A stretch of DNA of 64,000 nt from Haloarcula salinisoli (GTDB lineage: Archaea; Halobacteriota; Halobacteria; Halobacteriales; Haloarculaceae). Below, in pieces: positions 8,600 to 17,353 of this stretch. How positions within the stretch are numbered: position 1 is the stretch's first letter; each line of letters opens with the position of its first letter. The stretch lies in NCBI RefSeq assembly GCF_019599405.1, contig NZ_RKLQ01000002.1, positions 124,001 to 188,000 on the forward strand. The letters are read 5' to 3'. Below the pieces are notes generated by a model that was not told where the DNA came from, did not search any database, and saw only the letters and a program-made list of their open reading frames with translations. The translations under genes were made by a program, and so were the position numbers.

Positions 8600-11227
8600 T
8601 CATGCCGACCCGGTCGCACCCTCGCCGAAGTACTGCTCGAACACCTTCCCCGAGGCGACCCGGAGGTGCTGGTGGAGCGTCGACGTGGCGATATCCAGCG
8701 CGTCGGCCAGGTCCTCGCCGGTCGTCCGTCGCCGGGGCCAGTCGAAGTAGCCCGACAGGTAGGCGGCTTCGAGGACGGTCCGTTGCCGGTCGGTCAGTTC
8801 GGTATCGGTCGCGGCGCGGACGCTGACCGCCGGGGCGGTGCGCTCGACCTCGCGCTTTGCGAGCAGGTCCACCTCGATACCGCGCTGTTCGACCCGGTCG
8901 AGGTAGGCCCGCACGTCGGTATCGAGCGTAACGTCGACGACGAACCGGCTGGCCCCGTGTTCGATAGTGCCGTCGCGTATCCGGCCACCGGCGTCGAGCA
9001 GCCCGCTGACGGGCGTCTCGTCGTCGACGCGCAGTTCGAACAGTGGGGCGTTCTCGGTGTCGACGCGTCGGAGCCCGGCCAGACCGTACACGCCGTCGGC
9101 GGCCCGCTCGATTTCGTCGAGCGGCGTCGCACCCACGTCGACGTACAGCAGGTGCCGGCCGGATTCGACGGGAACGACGCCGTCGAGGCGCCAGTGCCCC
9201 CCGACGTGCTCGTTCAGTGCCGCGAGCGGGTCGACGTCGGCCGCCACCGAGAGGTCGAGTTCGAGGAAGCCGGTCGCGTACAGCAGCCGCTTGGTCTGGA
9301 TGGCCTCGATGGCCGTCCCGAGCAGCTGGCCGAGTTCGGCGAAGACGGTGCGCTCCCTGCCGGTAAAGGCGTCCGGGTGGACCGAACCGACCGTCAGGAC
9401 GCCGTAGACGACGCCGTCGGACTCGATGGGGATGTTGACGATAGTGCGGAGGTCGCAGTCGTCCGCCAGGGCTCGAAGCGGGGCCGGATACGTCTCGTCG
9501 CGCTGGAGGCCATCGAGCACCGTCGGGGTGGTGTCGGTAGCGGTGCGACACAGCGCCGACTCGATGCAGGTCGCTCCGTGCCGGCGGAGTCGCCCGAGCC
9601 ACTTCGCCGGGAGTCCGGCGGCGTGTTCGACCTGCATCTCCTCGGTGGCAGTGCGGCGGGTCGTCATCGCGACGGGGTAGCTGTCCGAGGCCACGAGCCC
9701 CTCACAGACGGCCCGCTCGACGGCCTCGCGGTCGGTCGCGCCGACGACGGTCCGGTGGACCCCGCGGATGAGCGCGTTGATGTCGTTGAGCCGGGCGAGC
9801 TCGTCACGCTGGGCCGCCAGCTGTTCCTCGTCGGCCTTGCGTTCGGTGATGTCCCGGAGCGCGGAGAGATGCAGCCCGGGGGCGATGTTCGCCGTGGCCA
9901 CGAAATCCGTCACGCGGGTCTCGCCGTCCGGCCGGACGAGCGGGAACTCCCCCTGGAGTGTCCCCGTCTCCAGGAAGGCGTCCCAGGCGGCCGCCACGTC
10001 GTAGCCCGGTGGGGCGAAGTCGGCGACGTTCTGGCCGACCAGTTCGGCCTCCTCCAGCCCGTAGAGGTCACAGGCGGCCTGGTTGGCGTCGAGGTAGTCG
10101 CCGTCGTCGTCGGCCAGTAGCAGGGCGTCCAGGGTCCCCTCGAAGACGGCGCGGAACTGCTGTTCGCTCTCGCGGAGCTCCTGTTCGTACTGTTTGCGCT
10201 CGGTTATCTCCTCGAAGGTGACGATGACCCGCTCGATGTCGCCGGTCGTGTCGAACAGCGGCGCGGCACTGACCGAGAGCCACAGCCGGGCGCCGTCACG
10301 GCGGCGGACGGCCATCTCGGTGCCGAAGGTCGGCTCGCCGGTCCGCAGGACGACGTTGAGCGGGAACGACTCGTCGGGGAACGGCTCCCCCTCGGGACCC
10401 CAGGCTTCCCACATCGGTTCGTCGAGTATCTCGCCGACCAGTTCCCCGCGGTCGACACCGAGAATCCCCTCGGCGCGTTCGTTGAGACGCGTGAACCGAC
10501 CGTCGGGCGCGTGGACGGCGATGCCCATCGGGCTCACACGGAGGAGCTGTTTGGTCAGGTCCCGCTCGCGCCGGAGGGCGGCGGCGCGCTCCCGGCGTTC
10601 GGTCACGTCACGGAAGTACACCGACAGGCCCGTGGGGGACGGGAAACACCGAATCTCCAGCCAGCGGCCGACGGTCTCGGAGTGTTGCTCCAGCGTCGCC
10701 GGTTCCTGGGTGGCCATCGTGCGCTCGAACACCCGCTGTATTTCCGAGTTCCGCGTCGCCGGAAACCGGTTCCAGATAACCTCGCCGAGCAGTTCCGCCC
10801 GGGGCGTATCGAGCAGGGCCACGGCGGCGTCGTTGGCGAACGTATACCGCCACTCGGTGTCGAAGGCGACGACGGCGTCGGTCACCCGCGAGAGGACCGT
10901 CCACAGCCCGAACTGTTCGTCGTCGACACGCTGACAGCGGTACGTCGTCACCTCCGCCCCGGGGACCGTCTCGACGGTGACGTCGACCTGGCGCGGGTCG
11001 CCCGCGTCGGGCAGCGTCAGGCGCGAACTGACGGGGTGGGTCCCGGCCGGCGGCGGGTCGGGGACGGTCGGGCCGAGCAGCGACTGGACGGTGGTGTGGT
11101 CTGCCGGTTGCCGGCCCAGAACGTCACTGGCAGCGGACGTCCAGACGATGTTGCCCGCGCCGTCCGCGAGCAGGACACACTCGGGGACGGTGTGGTCGGC
11201 GGCTGGCGTATCGGTGTCTGAGTGCAT
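8600..11227 (-). CDS. Multi-PAS/GAF regulator with bacterio-opsin-activator (HTH_10) output
   Basis: 875 residues. In order: a PAS-like domain (about 12-90), PAS (about 115-220, ending in DVTERRERA), PAS (about 230-350, ending in EITERKQYE), PAS (about 355-475, ending in DITERKADE), a short coiled linker, GAF (about 490-640), a bat-type N-terminal module (about 645-800) and a C-terminal helix-turn-helix (LTDRQRTVLEAAYLSGYFDWPRR onwards is the HTH_10 hallmark, about 805-865). There is no histidine kinase core, so this is a one-component sensor-transcription factor. Several PAS domains suggest redox or small-molecule sensing. The genes controlled are unknown. Confidence 0.9.
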   Translation of the reverse strand: MHSDTDTPAADHTVPECVLLADGAGNIVWTSAASDVLGRQPADHTTVQSLLGPTVPDPPPAGTHPVSSRLTLPDAGDPRQVDVTVETVPGAEVTTYRCQRVDDEQFGLWTVLSRVTDAVVAFDTEWRYTFANDAAVALLDTPRAELLGEVIWNRFPATRNSEIQRVFERTMATQEPATLEQHSETVGRWLEIRCFPSPTGLSVYFRDVTERRERAAALRRERDLTKQLLRVSPMGIAVHAPDGRFTRLNERAEGILGVDRGELVGEILDEPMWEAWGPEGEPFPDESFPLNVVLRTGEPTFGTEMAVRRRDGARLWLSVSAAPLFDTTGDIERVIVTFEEITERKQYEQELRESEQQFRAVFEGTLDALLLADDDGDYLDANQAACDLYGLEEAELVGQNVADFAPPGYDVAAAWDAFLETGTLQGEFPLVRPDGETRVTDFVATANIAPGLHLSALRDITERKADEEQLAAQRDELARLNDINALIRGVHRTVVGATDREAVERAVCEGLVASDSYPVAMTTRRTATEEMQVEHAAGLPAKWLGRLRRHGATCIESALCRTATDTTPTVLDGLQRDETYPAPLRALADDCDLRTIVNIPIESDGVVYGVLTVGSVHPDAFTGRERTVFAELGQLLGTAIEAIQTKRLLYATGFLELDLSVAADVDPLAALNEHVGGHWRLDGVVPVESGRHLLYVDVGATPLDEIERAADGVYGLAGLRRVDTENAPLFELRVDDETPVSGLLDAGGRIRDGTIEHGASRFVVDVTLDTDVRAYLDRVEQRGIEVDLLAKREVERTAPAVSVRAATDTELTDRQRTVLEAAYLSGYFDWPRRRTTGEDLADALDIATSTLHQHLRVASGKVFEQYFGEGATGSA

Positions 11228-11415
11228 TGAGTGCTTGGCGGCGCGGTCGACCGCGCCGGTCGGCTTGCTGGCCGTTCAGGACAGCCACAGGCATAGCTAC
11301 TCGGGTATTACCCACTAGCTGGTACGGAGCCGGCGAGTCGGCAGGGACCACCTGCCGTCGGAGTGGGTCTGTCCGGCGCCACCGGTCCGGACGGCCGGCA
11401 GGGCAACCGATTCCC

Positions 11416-11421
11416 CTTTAA
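11416..11421 (+). promoter_or_regulatory. TATA box of ileS
   Basis: TTTAAT lies 24-29 bases upstream of the ATG at 11445. This spacing supports 11445 rather than the in-frame ATG at 11421, which would fall on the box itself. Confidence 0.6.
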
Positions 11422-11444
11422 TGCCGGCGGCGAATAAGCCCGGT

Positions 11445-14400
11445 ATGGAACGGTTCGCCGCGGTCGACGACCAGTACGACCCCGAGCGCGTGGAGTCGGG
11501 GGTCTTCGACTACTGGGACGACGTCGACGCCTACGAACAGACGGTCGAGCACCGGGCCGACGGGGAGGACTTCTTCTTCGTCGACGGGCCGCCCTACACC
11601 TCCGGGGCCGCCCACATGGGGACGACGTGGAACAAGACGCTCAAAGATTGCTACATCCGCTACCTTCGGATGCAGGGGTACGACGTCACCGACCGGCCGG
11701 GCTACGACATGCACGGCCTGCCCATCGAGACCAAGGTCGAGGAGCGCCTGGACTTCGAGAACAAGAAGGACATCGAGCGTTTCGGCGAGGAGAACTTCAT
11801 CGAGGAGTGCAAGAAATTCGCCAACGAGCAACTCGAAGGGTTACAGAGTGACTTCCAGGACTTCGGCGTCTGGATGGACTGGGACAACCCCTACAAGACG
11901 CTCTCGCCCGAATACATGGAGGCCGCCTGGTGGGGGTTCCAGCAGGCCCACGAGCGCGGGCTGGTCGAGCAGGGCAAACGCTCCATCAACCAGTGTCCCC
12001 GCTGTGAGACCGCCATCGCCAACAACGAGGTCGAGTACCACGACGTCGGCAAGCCATCTATCTACGTCAAGTTCTCTTTGAGCGACCGCGAGGGGTCGCT
12101 GGTCATCTGGACCACGACGCCCTGGACCATCGTCGCCAACACGTTCGTCGCGGCCGACGGCGACCTCGACTACGTCGGCGTCGACGCGACGAAGAGCGCG
12201 GACTCGTCCGCGAAGCGGAGCGGCGAAGCCGCGGAGCGCGAGACCGAGCGCCTCTACGTCGCCGAGGCCTGCGTCGAGAGCGTCCTGAAGGCCGGTCGCT
12301 ACGACGACTACGAGATCGTCGAGGAGCTGACCGGCGAGGACCTCGTCGGCTGGCAGTACGACCACCCACTGGCCGCGGAAGTCCCCGACCACGCGCAGGG
12401 CGAGGGGTCGGGGCAGGTCTACACCGCCGACTACGTCGAGGCCGACCGCACGGGTCTCGTCCACTCCGCGCCGGGCCACGGTGAGGAGGACTTCGCCCGC
12501 GGGCAGGAACTGGACCTCGAAATCTTCTGTCCGGTCGACGGCGACGGCACCTACACCGACGCCGCCGGGAAATACGCCGGCACCTTCGTCCGCGACGCTA
12601 ACGACGACGTAATCGCGGACCTCGACGCGAGCGGTCACCTGCTGTCGAGCGAACAGGGCCACTCCGTTCGTGAGGGACAGTGCTGGCGCTGTGACACGGA
12701 CATCGTCCGTATCGTCACCGACCAGTGGTTCATCACGGTCACCGACATCAAAGACGAGCTGCTTGCGAATATCGAGGACTCGGAGTGGCACCCCCAGTGG
12801 GCCCGGGACAATCGCTTCCGGGACTTCGTCGAGGACGCCCCGGACTGGAACGTCTCCCGACAGCGTTACTGGGGGATTCCGATTCCCATCTGGCTTCCTG
12901 AGAACTGGTCCGGCGACATGGCCGACGCTATCGTCGTCGGCGACCGCGAGGAACTGGCCGACCGCGTCGACCAGGATATCGACTCTAGTACTGTGGACCT
13001 CCACAAGGGCACCGTCGACGAGTTGACGATTACCGAGGACGGCACCACCTACAGCCGCGTCGGCGACGTCTTCGACGTCTGGCTCGACTCCTCCGTGGCG
13101 ACGTGGGGAACCGTCGACTACCCCGCCGAGACCGAGGCGTTCGACGAACTGTGGCCCGCCGACCTCATCATGGAGGCCCACGACCAGACCCGAGGCTGGT
13201 TCTGGTCCCAGCTGGGAATGTCCACCGCGGCGACCGGCGATATTCCGTACAAGGAGGTGCTGATGCATGGCTACGCGAACATGCCCGACGGCCGCGGGAT
13301 GTCCAAGTCCAAGGGCATCCTCGTCGACCCCCACGAGGTCATCGAGGAGTACGGCCGGGACCCGATGCGGCTGTTCTTGCTCTCCCAGACCGCCCAGGGC
13401 GTCGACATGAACTTCTCCTGGGACGAGACCGCCGAGATGCAACGGCGGCTCAACATCCTCTGGAACGTCGCCCGGTTCCCGCTTCCGTACATGCGCGCCG
13501 ACGAGTTCGACCCGGAGGCGACGACCGTTGAAGCCATGCGCGAGGACCTGGAACTCGCCGACGAGTGGGTCCTCTCCCGGCTCCAGACGGTCAAGACGGC
13601 GATGACCGAGCACATGGACGCCTACGAGAACGACAAGGCCGCCGGCGAGTTGCTCGATTTCGTCGTCGAGGACGTCTCCCGGTTCTACATCCAGGTCGTC
13701 CGTGAACGGATGTGGGAGGAGGAAGATTCCGACTCCAAGCAGGCCGCCTACGCGACCCTCTACCGCGTCCTGGAGGAGGTGGCCGCGCTCTTTGCGCCCT
13801 TCACGCCGTTCGTCGCCGAGGAAGTGTACAGTTCGCTGACCGGCGACACGGGCCATCCGACGGTCCACATGTGTGACTGGCCCGAACCCGACGCCGACTT
13901 CCACGACCCCGAACTGGAAGACGAAATCGAGGTCGTCCGCGAGGTCGAGGAGGCCGGCTCGAACGCCCGCCAGCAGGCCGAGCGCAAGCTGCGCTGGCCC
14001 GTCACCCGCGTCGTGGTCGACACTGACAGCGATGCGGTGGCCGATGCGGTGCGTTCGCAGTCGGCCATCGTCGCCGACCGGCTGAACTCGCGTGCAGTCG
14101 AAGTGGTGGATGCCGACGAGCAGTGGGGCGAACTCCACTACTCCGCCGAAGCGGACATGAGCGAACTGGGCCCCGCCTTCGGCGACGACGCCGGCCGCGT
14201 GATGAACGCCATGAACGAGGCCAGCATCACGGAGCCGTCGCTCGAAGTGCTCCAGGCGTCGGTCGCCGACGCACTGGGCGAGGACGTCGAACTGACCGAC
14301 GAGATGGTCGTCTTCCGCCGCGAGACGCCCGACGGCGTCAGCGGCACGGAGTTCGAGGCCCTCGACGGCGGCGGCACCGTCTACGTCGACACCGCGCTCA

Positions 14401-14687
14401 CCGAGGACATCGAGAGCGAAGGGTACGCCCGCGAGGTCATCCGCCGCATCCAGGAGATGCGCAAAGACCTCGAACTGGACATCGAGGCCCGTATCGTCGT
14501 CGACCTGGCTATCGACGACGAGCGCGTGGACTCGCTGGTTCGGGAACACGAGGCCCTCATCAAAGAGGAGGTCCGGGCCGACGAACTCGACGGCGTCGAG
14601 GACGGCCACCGCAAGACCTGGGACGTCGAAGGTGTCGAGATGGAAATCGCCATAGCGCCAGTTGCCGCGGCCGAAGCGTCGGATTGA
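11445..14687 (+). CDS. ileS: Isoleucine--tRNA ligase
   Basis: 1080 residues, class I aminoacyl-tRNA synthetase. The HIGH motif appears as HMGT (His57, in YTSGAAHMGT), the KMSKS loop as GMSKSKG near residue 618, and RQRYWGIPIPIW precedes it. The editing domain lies at about 200-400, followed by the anticodon-binding and C-terminal domains of the archaeal/eukaryal type. An unusual low-complexity segment (KSADSSAKRSGEAAE, about residues 250-264) in the editing region is encoded by hairpin-rich DNA resembling the intergenic repeats. The TATA box at 11416 fixes the start. Confidence 0.96.
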   Translation: MERFAAVDDQYDPERVESGVFDYWDDVDAYEQTVEHRADGEDFFFVDGPPYTSGAAHMGTTWNKTLKDCYIRYLRMQGYDVTDRPGYDMHGLPIETKVEERLDFENKKDIERFGEENFIEECKKFANEQLEGLQSDFQDFGVWMDWDNPYKTLSPEYMEAAWWGFQQAHERGLVEQGKRSINQCPRCETAIANNEVEYHDVGKPSIYVKFSLSDREGSLVIWTTTPWTIVANTFVAADGDLDYVGVDATKSADSSAKRSGEAAERETERLYVAEACVESVLKAGRYDDYEIVEELTGEDLVGWQYDHPLAAEVPDHAQGEGSGQVYTADYVEADRTGLVHSAPGHGEEDFARGQELDLEIFCPVDGDGTYTDAAGKYAGTFVRDANDDVIADLDASGHLLSSEQGHSVREGQCWRCDTDIVRIVTDQWFITVTDIKDELLANIEDSEWHPQWARDNRFRDFVEDAPDWNVSRQRYWGIPIPIWLPENWSGDMADAIVVGDREELADRVDQDIDSSTVDLHKGTVDELTITEDGTTYSRVGDVFDVWLDSSVATWGTVDYPAETEAFDELWPADLIMEAHDQTRGWFWSQLGMSTAATGDIPYKEVLMHGYANMPDGRGMSKSKGILVDPHEVIEEYGRDPMRLFLLSQTAQGVDMNFSWDETAEMQRRLNILWNVARFPLPYMRADEFDPEATTVEAMREDLELADEWVLSRLQTVKTAMTEHMDAYENDKAAGELLDFVVEDVSRFYIQVVRERMWEEEDSDSKQAAYATLYRVLEEVAALFAPFTPFVAEEVYSSLTGDTGHPTVHMCDWPEPDADFHDPELEDEIEVVREVEEAGSNARQQAERKLRWPVTRVVVDTDSDAVADAVRSQSAIVADRLNSRAVEVVDADEQWGELHYSAEADMSELGPAFGDDAGRVMNAMNEASITEPSLEVLQASVADALGEDVELTDEMVVFRRETPDGVSGTEFEALDGGGTVYVDTALTEDIESEGYAREVIRRIQEMRKDLELDIEARIVVDLAIDDERVDSLVREHEALIKEEVRADELDGVEDGHRKTWDVEGVEMEIAIAPVAAAEASD
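12190..12245. repeat. Hairpin-rich segment inside ileS resembling the intergenic repeats
   Basis: The stretch contains CGCGGAC-TC-GTCCGCG (perfect 7-base stem, 12197-12212) and GCGGC-GAA-GCCGC (12220-12232), with 'GCGAAGCGGAGCGG', a motif type otherwise seen between genes here. It is in frame and encodes a small-residue/Lys/Arg/Glu stretch between conserved parts of the editing domain. It may be an in-frame insertion of a repeat element. Confidence 0.45.
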
Positions 14688-14776
14688 GCCGGTAGGGGCC
14701 AGTCGCGGCCTCCGTGCCGCGACGACGGGGGAGGGCATGCCGTCACGAGCTATCCGCGAGCGGAGCGAGCGGTTCT

Positions 14777-14835
14777 CCGGAAGCGCGCCATCGGCGCGCT
14801 TCCGGCCTTTTTCACCCACGTTTTTCGAGGAGTGG
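14777..14835 (+). terminator. Terminator of ileS: GC hairpin plus two T5 tracts
   Basis: A perfect 13-base stem with a 3-base loop (CCGGAAGCGCGCC, loop ATC, 14777-14805) is followed by CCTTTTTC and, 15 bases later, GTTTTTC. The T-tract part matches the minus-strand sequence at 61611-61645, downstream of another gene. A smaller hairpin GTCGCGGC-CTCCGT-GCCGCGAC lies upstream at about 14710-14733. Confidence 0.65.
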
Positions 14836-15086
14836 TGGCGAGCATCGCGAGCCACCCGACGATGAAAAAGGTGGAACTGAAAGATCGTACAGTAGCCGTC
14901 GCCGCGGCGCCGCTACAGCGACAAAATTGATGATAGTTATCTTCGAGAGTTTTTCTCTGTAACTTCGTAAAGAGTCAGCGTTTTGTAGTGCCCATACATT
15001 CGCCTATACAGAGAAATGGTATCCGATTGTCTCGATGCGTTATCCTCCCACGGTCAGAGCGGCGCCACCCCGGCGCGTGATGTATC
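14836..15086. other. AT-rich gap between ileS terminator and nasA1
   Basis: The stretch becomes AT-rich from about 14860, unlike its surroundings. I see no gene longer than about 17 codons. It should hold the promoter of nasA1, but no TATA box stands at the leaderless distance from the GTG at 15087, so transcription may start further upstream (AT-rich elements near 14930-15010). Confidence 0.4.
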
Positions 15087-17162
15087 GTGAGCGACTGGGT
15101 CCCGACGACGTGTATGCGGTGTGCCGTCGGCTGTGGGCACATGCAGCGGGGTGCCGACATCGGCTACGGGGTCGACATGGTTCGGGGGGATGCCGCCCAC
15201 CCGGTGAATCAGGGGCTGGCCTGTGCCCGGGGCATCCAGGAGAGCCGTGACCCGGACGGGAAGTGGCTCTCGCGGCCGCTCGTCCGGGACGACGGGGAGT
15301 TACGGACGACGACGTGGGACGTGGCGCTGGCCCGAGCGACCCAGGGGTTACGCGAGGCCCACGAGCGCGACCCCGACAGCGTCGCTGTGCTGGGCAGCGG
15401 GCAACAGACCAACGAGGCCGCCTACGCGCTGGGGAAGGTCGCACGCGGGGGCTTTGGCACCCGCAACTACGACGCGAACACCACGCTGTGTATGGCCTCG
15501 GCAGTGACGGCGTACTACCAGGCCTTCGGCTCCGATGCGCCGCCGTGTACCTACGACGACATCGAGGACGCCGAGCGACACGTCGTCTGGGGGGCAAACC
15601 CCGCCGTCGCCCACCCGGTGATGTTCCGCTGGATAAGCGAGGCCGCCGAGCAGACCGAGCTGATTACCGTCGACCCCATCCGGTCGGAGACGGCCGAGAA
15701 CAGCGACCACCACGTCGCGCCCGACCCGGGCAAGGACCTCGCACTGGCCCGGTCGGTCCTCGCGCTGCTGGTCGAGACCGACCGCGTGGACGAGGCGTTC
15801 GTCGAGGCGGCCACCGACGGCTTCGAGGAGCTGCTGGCGACGCTGCCGACTGCCGCCGAGGCGGCCGAGGACGCCGGCGTCGCGATGGACGACGTGGAAC
15901 TCCTGGCCGACGCCATGGACCACCGGGCGCTGCTGTACTGGGGGATGGGTATCAACCAGCACGTCCAGGGGACCGAGACGGCCCGCGCACTCGTGGACCT
16001 CACGCTCGCGACCGGGAACCTCCGTCCAGGCGGCGGGCCGTTCTCGCTGACGGGCCAGGCCAACTCGATGGGGACCCGAATCTGCTCCTCGAAGGGGTCC
16101 TGGCCCGGCCAGCGGGCCTTCGGCGACCCGGACCACCGCCGGCTCGTCGCCGAGGAGTGGGGCGTCCCCGTCGACCGGCTCCCCGACGACACCGGCCCCG
16201 GCCCGGTCGGGATGCTCGAAGACGGCCCCGACGCGGTGTGGGCCGTCGCGACGAACCCCGTCGCCGGGATGCCCGAGGCCGACAGCGCCCGCACACAGCT
16301 GGAAGACGCCTTCCTCGTCGCCCAGGACGCCTTCCACACCGAAACCACGGACCTGGCCGACGTGGTGCTCCCGGCGGCGACGTGGGGCGAGTCCGAGGGG
16401 ACCACGACGAACATGGAGCGGACCATCTCACGTGTCCAGGCGGCGACCGACGTACCGAGCGGCGTCCGGACGGACCTCGATATCATCGCGACCGTCGGCT
16501 CGCGGCTGTTCCCCGGGCTGTTCGAGAGTACGTCGCCCGAGCCGAGCGACGTCTTCGCGGAGTTCGCCGGGCTGACCGAGGGCACCGTCGCGGACTGTTC
16601 GGGAATCACCTACGAGCGGCTGGACGGGAGCCACGCGGTCCGCTGGCCGGCGGCCGACGAGGAGAGTTCGGGCGGCTACCGCTACTACGAGAACGACGGA
16701 GAGATGGACGCGGCCGAGTCCTGGTCGTTCCCGACCGCGACCGGCAACGCGCAGTTCTCGACGGGACGCCAGCACGAGCTCCCCGAACCCACCGACGAGT
16801 CGTATCCGCTGACGCTGACCACGGCCCGCGAGGCAGACGGCTACAACACGGGCGTTCGGTCACGCGGCGGCGCGACGGGGCCGCTCGTGGCCCGCATCCA
16901 CCCGGATACCGCCGGACTGCACGCCGACCGGGCCGTCCGGAACCGGCTCACGGTGGTCTCCCGCCGGGGCTCGGCGACCGTCCACATCGACCGGGACGAG
17001 GGCGTCCCGCGTGGGATGGTCTGGCTCCCCATCCACCATCCGGCGACGAACCGGCTGACCCTCTCGGAGTGTGACCCAGAGTCGGACGAACCCCACTTCA
17101 AGCAGTGTGCGGTCAAGCTGGTCGCTCCCGAGACGGAGCTGTCGACGGCCCGAAGCGACTGA
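15087..17162 (+). CDS. nasA: Assimilatory nitrate reductase, molybdopterin catalytic subunit (copy 1)
   Basis: 691 residues of the Mo-bisMGD oxidoreductase family. Cys9, Cys12, Cys16 and Cys46 (CMRCAVGC ... GLAC) bind a 4Fe-4S cluster. Cys135 in NTTLCMASAV is the likely molybdenum ligand. Pterin-binding motifs such as GSGQQTNEAAYALGK and LTGQANSMG follow. There is no Tat signal, so the enzyme is cytoplasmic and assimilatory, with ferredoxin the probable donor. The start is GTG. It shares close similarity over its whole length with the second copy at 18842-20950. narK1 follows 191 bases downstream on the same strand. Confidence 0.88.
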   Translation: MSDWVPTTCMRCAVGCGHMQRGADIGYGVDMVRGDAAHPVNQGLACARGIQESRDPDGKWLSRPLVRDDGELRTTTWDVALARATQGLREAHERDPDSVAVLGSGQQTNEAAYALGKVARGGFGTRNYDANTTLCMASAVTAYYQAFGSDAPPCTYDDIEDAERHVVWGANPAVAHPVMFRWISEAAEQTELITVDPIRSETAENSDHHVAPDPGKDLALARSVLALLVETDRVDEAFVEAATDGFEELLATLPTAAEAAEDAGVAMDDVELLADAMDHRALLYWGMGINQHVQGTETARALVDLTLATGNLRPGGGPFSLTGQANSMGTRICSSKGSWPGQRAFGDPDHRRLVAEEWGVPVDRLPDDTGPGPVGMLEDGPDAVWAVATNPVAGMPEADSARTQLEDAFLVAQDAFHTETTDLADVVLPAATWGESEGTTTNMERTISRVQAATDVPSGVRTDLDIIATVGSRLFPGLFESTSPEPSDVFAEFAGLTEGTVADCSGITYERLDGSHAVRWPAADEESSGGYRYYENDGEMDAAESWSFPTATGNAQFSTGRQHELPEPTDESYPLTLTTAREADGYNTGVRSRGGATGPLVARIHPDTAGLHADRAVRNRLTVVSRRGSATVHIDRDEGVPRGMVWLPIHHPATNRLTLSECDPESDEPHFKQCAVKLVAPETELSTARSD

Positions 17163-17233
17163 GACTGCCGGTGCCATCGGGACAGACGCTCCAGCAGTCC
17201 GGACGTGGCCACAGCCTTCGTTCGCGAGTTTTC

Positions 17234-17250
17234 TGGACGTTTAGCTCATT
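17234..17250 (+). promoter_or_regulatory. Element shared by narK1 and nirA upstream regions (narK1 copy)
   Basis: TGGACGTTTAGCTCATT lies about 90 bases upstream of the narK1 TATA box. A 14/17 match, TGAACATTTAGCTGATT, lies at 34849-34865, about 85 bases upstream of the nirA TATA box. Two nitrogen-assimilation genes sharing a site at the same offset suggests a common regulator. Confidence 0.45.
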
Positions 17251-17321
17251 AACAGGCCGGAAAGACCACATCTTTAGCCCAGATTCGCCAGTGCAGTCGG
17301 GATATCGGAGTTGGTATCGAC

Positions 17322-17332
17322 AATATATTTAG
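17322..17332 (+). promoter_or_regulatory. TATA box of narK1
   Basis: AATATATTTAG ends about 22 bases before the ATG at 17354, matching a leaderless or nearly leaderless promoter. Confidence 0.65.
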
Positions 17333-17353
17333 TATCGCACAACCGGTGGCTGT

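Noticed and set aside
11841-14855. Antisense open frame of about 1000 codons opposite ileS
   Set aside because: GC-rich haloarchaeal genes leave long open frames on the opposite strand. ileS shows clear synthetase motifs, while the antisense frame has none.
15263-17074. Arg-rich 603-codon frame inside nasA1
   Set aside because: A +1 shadow of the nitrate reductase, extremely Arg-rich and unlike haloarchaeal acidic proteins.
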